This document shows, piece by piece, positions 14,805 through 17,670 of a stretch of 17,670 nt of DNA. Each line of letters begins with the position of its first letter. The first letter of the stretch is position 1. Source of the stretch: Ignavibacteriales bacterium UBA6490 (GTDB lineage Bacteria; Bacteroidota; Ignavibacteria; Ignavibacteriales; Ignavibacteriaceae); the NCBI GenBank assembly GCA_002435365.1, contig DJMM01000097.1, positions 2,168 to 19,837 of the forward strand, read 5' to 3'. A model generated the notes under the pieces. It did no database searches. It saw only the letters and a list, made by a program, of their open reading frames with translations, and was not told the DNA's origin. Made by a program: the position numbers and the translations under genes.

Positions 14805-14822
14805 CTCCTCTCCAGAGGGGAG
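14805..14822. repeat. Small GC-rich hairpin (CTCCTCT / AGAGGGGAG)
   Basis: CTCCTCT at 14805-14811 can pair with AGAGGGG and AG at 14814-14822, allowing one G-T pair and a tight loop around TCCA. It follows a C-rich AACACACCCCCAA run. Sequences of this 'CCTCTCCAGAGGGGAG' kind recur between genes in some Bacteroidota genomes (from general memory). No T-run follows, so it is not a terminator. Confidence 0.4.
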
Positions 14823-15006
14823 ACTGGAATGAATGGTAGTCATTTTAGAATAAAGAAATTGATCGATTTACATAATACTTTTTCTGCAGGAATCCATCCC
14901 AGCGGAATTTTAATTTCTCAAAAATTTAAAAAGCACCAGCCTTTTTCGAATCGGCACAATATTCACGATTTTATTATCTTGTTAAACTGATTTTTAAAAG
15001 GTTAGT

Positions 15007-15366
15007 ATGAAAAAAACAACAGCAGAAACCCGGAAATACAGAAAAGATATGAATGATATTATCCTTAATTCCGGGTTTAATGATTTTAAGAAATTTTTTG
15101 CTCTCGATAATAAGGCTTATATCGATGGTGCTTTAGATGCAAAGACTAAAGAACTGATGGGTCTGGTGGGCTCAATGGTTTTAAGGTGCAACGACTGCAT
15201 CTTTTACCATATCGACCGCTCTCTCCAGGAAGGCGCCACCCGCCAGGAATTATATGAATCTTTTAATATCGCTCTGATTGTGGGCGGCTCCATAGTGATC
15301 CCCCATCTGCGTTATGCATTTGAAGTGCTTGAAGAGATAATGAAGGAAAACAACACAAATGAATAG
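15007..15366 (+). CDS. Carboxymuconolactone decarboxylase/AhpD-like protein
   Basis: This 119-residue all-helical protein has the AhpD-type redox motif C61-x2-C64 followed by His68 (RCNDCIFYHID), and the upstream helix ALDAKTKELMGLVGSMVL that carries the family's Glu49. The segment GATRQELYESFNIALIVGG after it is the usual second half of the CMD fold. The CxxC plus His arrangement points to a thiol peroxidase or disulfide-reductase activity, rather than to the decarboxylase named in the family title, which lacks the redox pair. The ATG has an AAAAGG site seven or so bases upstream. Its end overlaps the amidohydrolase start by eight bases, so it is the first gene of a four-gene operon. The physiological partner is unknown. 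Confidence 0.9.
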   Translation: MKKTTAETRKYRKDMNDIILNSGFNDFKKFFALDNKAYIDGALDAKTKELMGLVGSMVLRCNDCIFYHIDRSLQEGATRQELYESFNIALIVGGSIVIPHLRYAFEVLEEIMKENNTNE

Positions 15367-16684
15367 CAGAATTATCATCCCCTCCAGAATAATCACCGCT
15401 GACAGGGAGAACAGGATCCTGACCTCTCATGCAGTTGAAATATCGGGCGGGATCATAAAAAGGATATTTCCTGCCTCTGATATTATAGGTAATTCTGCGG
15501 AATATTATAATGATCTGGTAATGATACCGGGATTTATTCAGACCCATATACATCTGTGCCAGACTCTGTTCAGAGGTATTGCCGATGACCTTGAATTGCT
15601 GGACTGGCTGCAGTACAGAATTTTTCCATACGAAAATGCACATAACAAAAATTCACTTAAAGCTGCTGCAAGACTTGGCTTGTACGAGCTTTTAAAGTCC
15701 GGTACTACTACTATTCTTGATATGGGCACACTCCGTCACCAGGAAATTATTTTTGAAGAACTTATACACAGCGGAATACGTGCATTTGCGGGAAAATGCA
15801 TGATGGATAAAAATGATCTTTTCCCTTCATTTAAATCTTCCACTGCCGGGGAGCTTAAACAAACCGGTGAACTGGCAGCAGAATTTCATAATAAAAATGA
15901 AAAAATAAGGTATGGATTTGCCCCGCGTTTTGTGCTCAGTTCTTCTGAAACGCTTTTAAAAGAAACTGCCGAACTTATGAAAGATTTCAGAGGAAGCGTG
16001 TACCATACTCATTCATCTGAGAATCTTAATGAAGGCCGGAGGGTGGAAGAGATGTTCGGATGCGGCAATATCGAATATTTCGAACGGATCAGAATTCTTG
16101 AGGGTAAAACTGTTCTTGCACATTGTGTACACGTCAATAAAAATGAAATAGACATACTCTCAAAAAGGAAAGTAAGTGTAGCACATTGCCCGTCATCGAA
16201 TCTGAAGCTGGGTTCGGGAGTTGCACCAATCCCCGAATTCATAAAGCATGGAATTACGGTTTCCCTCGGTTCCGACGGAGCTGCATGCAATAATAATCTG
16301 GGTCAGTTTCAGGAAATGCGTCTTGCTTCGCTTATGCAGAAGCCTTATCATGGTGCATCTGCAATGGATGCCTTAACCATTTTCAGGATGTCAAATATTG
16401 AAGGTGCAAAAGCTCTCGGTATCGACAATGAAACAGGAAGTATAGAAGAAGGGAAGAAAGCAGATCTTGTACTTGTTGATCTTAACAGGTACAGCAGCCC
16501 GTTACCGGAAGGGGAAAATCTTTATTCTGATCTTGTATTTTCTGCAGATGCCGGTGCGGTAAAAAATGTTATGGTGGGAGGTGAGTGGCTGGTGCGGAAT
16601 GGTGAGGTATCAGGATATGATGAAAAAGAAATTATAGTTTCCGGAAGATCGGAGCTGCAATCATTATTAAGGAGGGTGGAGTGA
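15359..16684 (+). CDS. Amidohydrolase, adenosine-derivative deaminase group (SAH/MTA/5'-deoxyadenosine type)
   Basis: This 441-residue protein has the metal-dependent hydrolase layout. It shows PGFIQTHIHLCQTLFRG at 57-73 (His63, His65), HTHSSEN at 216-222 (metal His218, Glu221), AHCVH at 254-258 (His255) and SLGSDGAACNNNLGQFQEMR at 302-321 (Asp306). The last block is close to the LGTDGAASNNNL signature of S-adenosylhomocysteine/methylthioadenosine deaminases, and the first (QTLFRGIADDLELLDWL) to enzymes annotated as 5'-deoxyadenosine deaminase or 8-oxoguanine/triazine hydrolases. It should replace an amino group on a purine or triazine ring by a keto group. The exact substrate is open. It overlaps the AhpD-like gene by eight bases and RdgB by four. 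RdgB removes deaminated purine nucleotides, so a purine substrate fits best. No signal peptide is seen; cytoplasmic. Confidence 0.88.
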   Translation: MNSRIIIPSRIITADRENRILTSHAVEISGGIIKRIFPASDIIGNSAEYYNDLVMIPGFIQTHIHLCQTLFRGIADDLELLDWLQYRIFPYENAHNKNSLKAAARLGLYELLKSGTTTILDMGTLRHQEIIFEELIHSGIRAFAGKCMMDKNDLFPSFKSSTAGELKQTGELAAEFHNKNEKIRYGFAPRFVLSSSETLLKETAELMKDFRGSVYHTHSSENLNEGRRVEEMFGCGNIEYFERIRILEGKTVLAHCVHVNKNEIDILSKRKVSVAHCPSSNLKLGSGVAPIPEFIKHGITVSLGSDGAACNNNLGQFQEMRLASLMQKPYHGASAMDALTIFRMSNIEGAKALGIDNETGSIEEGKKADLVLVDLNRYSSPLPEGENLYSDLVFSADAGAVKNVMVGGEWLVRNGEVSGYDEKEIIVSGRSELQSLLRRVE

Positions 16685-17277
16685 AGAAAATCATCTTTGC
16701 TACTAAAAATAAAGGTAAATTAAGAGAAGTAAAAAAAATATTTGAAGGCAGCCCTTTCCAGATAATCTCATTGCTTGATTACATAGATTTTCCTGAAATT
16801 AAGGAGGATGGAATATCCTTCAGGGAAAATGCGCTTATAAAAGCACGAACGGTATTTGAGCATTTTAATATTCCTGCTATTGGCGATGACAGCGGTCTGG
16901 AAGTTGAGCAATTGAAAAATGCACCGGGTGTTATCTCTGCAAGATATGCCGGGAAAAATGCCGGTGATGATGACAATAATAAAAAGCTTCTTTCTGAATT
17001 AAGCGGGTTGCCTGAACCTCATAATGCAAGATTTGTATGTGCTGCTGTTTTTATGGATGAGACCAAAATTATTGACTCCTACGGCGAGGTTAATGGAAAG
17101 ATCGTTAAAGACGGAAAAGGTTATAACGGATTCGGCTATGATCCGTTATTTGTCCCCGATGGTTATAATTTAACAATGGGTGAGCTTGAATTAGATGAAA
17201 AAAATAAAATAAGCCACAGATCAATTGCTTTTAAAAGATTAAGGAATATATTAGAACAATTAATGGAGAGAAAATGA
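16681..17277 (+). CDS. rdgB: Non-canonical purine NTP pyrophosphatase (dITP/XTP), RdgB/HAM1 family
   Basis: This 198-residue protein of normal family length starts with GTG. It hydrolyses dITP, ITP and XTP to monophosphates, keeping deaminated purines out of DNA and RNA. Motifs in order are FATKNKGKLREVKKI 6-20, the FREN-ALIKAR helix at 48-56, GDDSGLEV 68-75 with catalytic Asp70, ARYAG 87-91, FGYDPLF 151-157 and SHRSIAFKRL 178-187. Two of its start bases belong to the GTGA overlap with the amidohydrolase stop, and an AGGAGG-like purine run (AAGGAGGGTGGA) directly upstream gives a strong ribosome site. The stop overlaps the next ATG (ATGA), so it is coupled on both sides. Confidence 0.96.
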   Translation: MKKIIFATKNKGKLREVKKIFEGSPFQIISLLDYIDFPEIKEDGISFRENALIKARTVFEHFNIPAIGDDSGLEVEQLKNAPGVISARYAGKNAGDDDNNKKLLSELSGLPEPHNARFVCAAVFMDETKIIDSYGEVNGKIVKDGKGYNGFGYDPLFVPDGYNLTMGELELDEKNKISHRSIAFKRLRNILEQLMERK

Positions 17278-17670
17278 AAACCAGGATATTTTTTACGGTC
17301 CTGCTTGTATTATCGCTTTTTCTTGCCGCATGCAAGGAAGACAGCAATCCCGTTGATGGGGGTAATGGCGATACCGGTAATTATTTTCCGGGGAATACAG
17401 GAACTTATTATAAATTTATACTTGAGACACAGGATTCCACCGGTACTGCAGTAAATGGTCACCGCTCTGTCAGATATACCGGAACTTCGACTATCGGCGG
17501 CAAGCAATATATTCAGGAGACGGATACAATTTTTATCGGCGGTATTCCGGATATGTCTGTTTCCTATTTCAGGAAAGCTAATGACGGGATTTATTATAAT
17601 CTCGATACGGCCGGATTGTGGGAAACGATCCCTGACAGCTTGATACAGTACATTACTTTAAGTTCCGAAA
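17274..17670 (+). CDS. Lipoprotein of unknown function (partial, C-terminus beyond window)
   Basis: The frame is open for 132 codons to the right edge. The signal peptide (1-19) ends in lipobox LAAC, predicting lipidated Cys20, followed by the acidic and Gly-rich linker KEDSNPVDGGNGDTGN. The rest reads as beta-rich (GTYYKFILETQDST, RSVRYTGTSTIGGKQYIQET), with repeated Y/F-x-Y strands reminiscent of Bacteroidota outer-membrane lipoproteins. No family was recognised. The ATG overlaps the RdgB stop (ATGA). A functional link with RdgB and the deaminase is not evident beyond shared transcription. Confidence 0.8.
   Translation, partial: MKTRIFFTVLLVLSLFLAACKEDSNPVDGGNGDTGNYFPGNTGTYYKFILETQDSTGTAVNGHRSVRYTGTSTIGGKQYIQETDTIFIGGIPDMSVSYFRKANDGIYYNLDTAGLWETIPDSLIQYITLSSE

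Larger units (their letters stand above)
14398..15006. other. Noncoding, repeat-bearing intergenic stretch
   Basis: About 600 bases lie between the terminator and the AhpD-like gene. Two open frames in it (minus 14370-14594, plus 14709-14990 from a TTG) lack family features and ribosome sites, and the first runs through the terminator. What is visible is a tandem 11-base repeat, an inverted partner and a small hairpin. A stretch near 14715-14760 (TTTTCGAAAGGACAAAAGAA) looks like dispersed intergenic repeats known from Bacteroidota genomes. The promoter of the downstream operon should lie in the last 100-200 bases, but no convincing one was found. An AAAAGG ribosome site precedes 15007. Confidence 0.6.

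Noticed and set aside
14709..14990. Plus-strand open frame of 93 codons from a TTG
   Set aside because: It spans the C-rich run and hairpin, has no ribosome site, and its residues follow the repeat-like DNA rather than a protein pattern.

Overview
The window looks like a chromosomal segment of a Bacteroidota/Ignavibacteriota-type bacterium. The evidence is a secreted protein with a C-terminal T9SS-like sorting tail, two tandem PorV/PorQ-type outer-membrane barrel genes, a moderately AT-rich composition, weak Shine-Dalgarno signals, and a -33/-7 promoter of Bacteroidetes form (TTTTTG-N20-TATGTTTA). No rRNA, tRNA, CRISPR array, integrase or intact insertion sequence was seen. The taxonomic placement is inferred from gene content only.

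Layout. (1) Positions 10342 down to 1 (minus strand) hold eleven genes with gaps or overlaps of only a few bases, apart from one 42-base gap. They read as one long transcription unit: archease, RtcB RNA ligase, NodB-type polysaccharide deacetylase, family 2 glycosyltransferase, radical SAM protein, outer-membrane DUF1207-like protein, site-2-type protease, Ig-like lipoprotein, Asp-box T9SS cargo protein, and two PorV/PorQ-family proteins (the last runs off the left edge). RNA repair is thus joined to envelope genes. (2) 10404-11255 (plus) is a lone EamA drug/metabolite transporter, divergent from archease across a 61-base region with a perfect 10-base palindrome. (3) 12817-11264 and 13742-12825 (minus) are a redox pair: a Tat-signal DUF362 protein and a six-cluster membrane polyferredoxin that looks like NapH fused to NapG, with a Tat-like segment inside the chain. 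A six-helix membrane protein resembling an ECF transporter S component diverges from them at 13838-14344 and ends at a strong intrinsic terminator. (4) 14398-15006 is noncoding and repeat-rich, with an 11-base tandem repeat, an inverted partner and a small hairpin. (5) 15007 to the right edge (plus) is a tightly overlapping operon: CxxC carboxymuconolactone decarboxylase/AhpD-like protein, amidohydrolase of the adenosine-derivative deaminase group, RdgB dITP/XTP pyrophosphatase, and a lipoprotein cut by the edge.

How they may work together. The GT2-NodB pair, with its 13-base overlap, resembles a NodC/NodB-style 'polymerise and deacetylate' module, and the radical SAM and DUF1207-like genes may serve the same envelope product. 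The polyferredoxin and DUF362 protein suggest an electron path from the membrane to a periplasmic protein of unknown function. The deaminase-RdgB coupling suggests purine salvage or sanitation. These links rest on gene order and motifs and are inferences. The most promising little-described unit is the NapH-NapG-like fusion with DUF362 and its divergent ECF-S-like partner.
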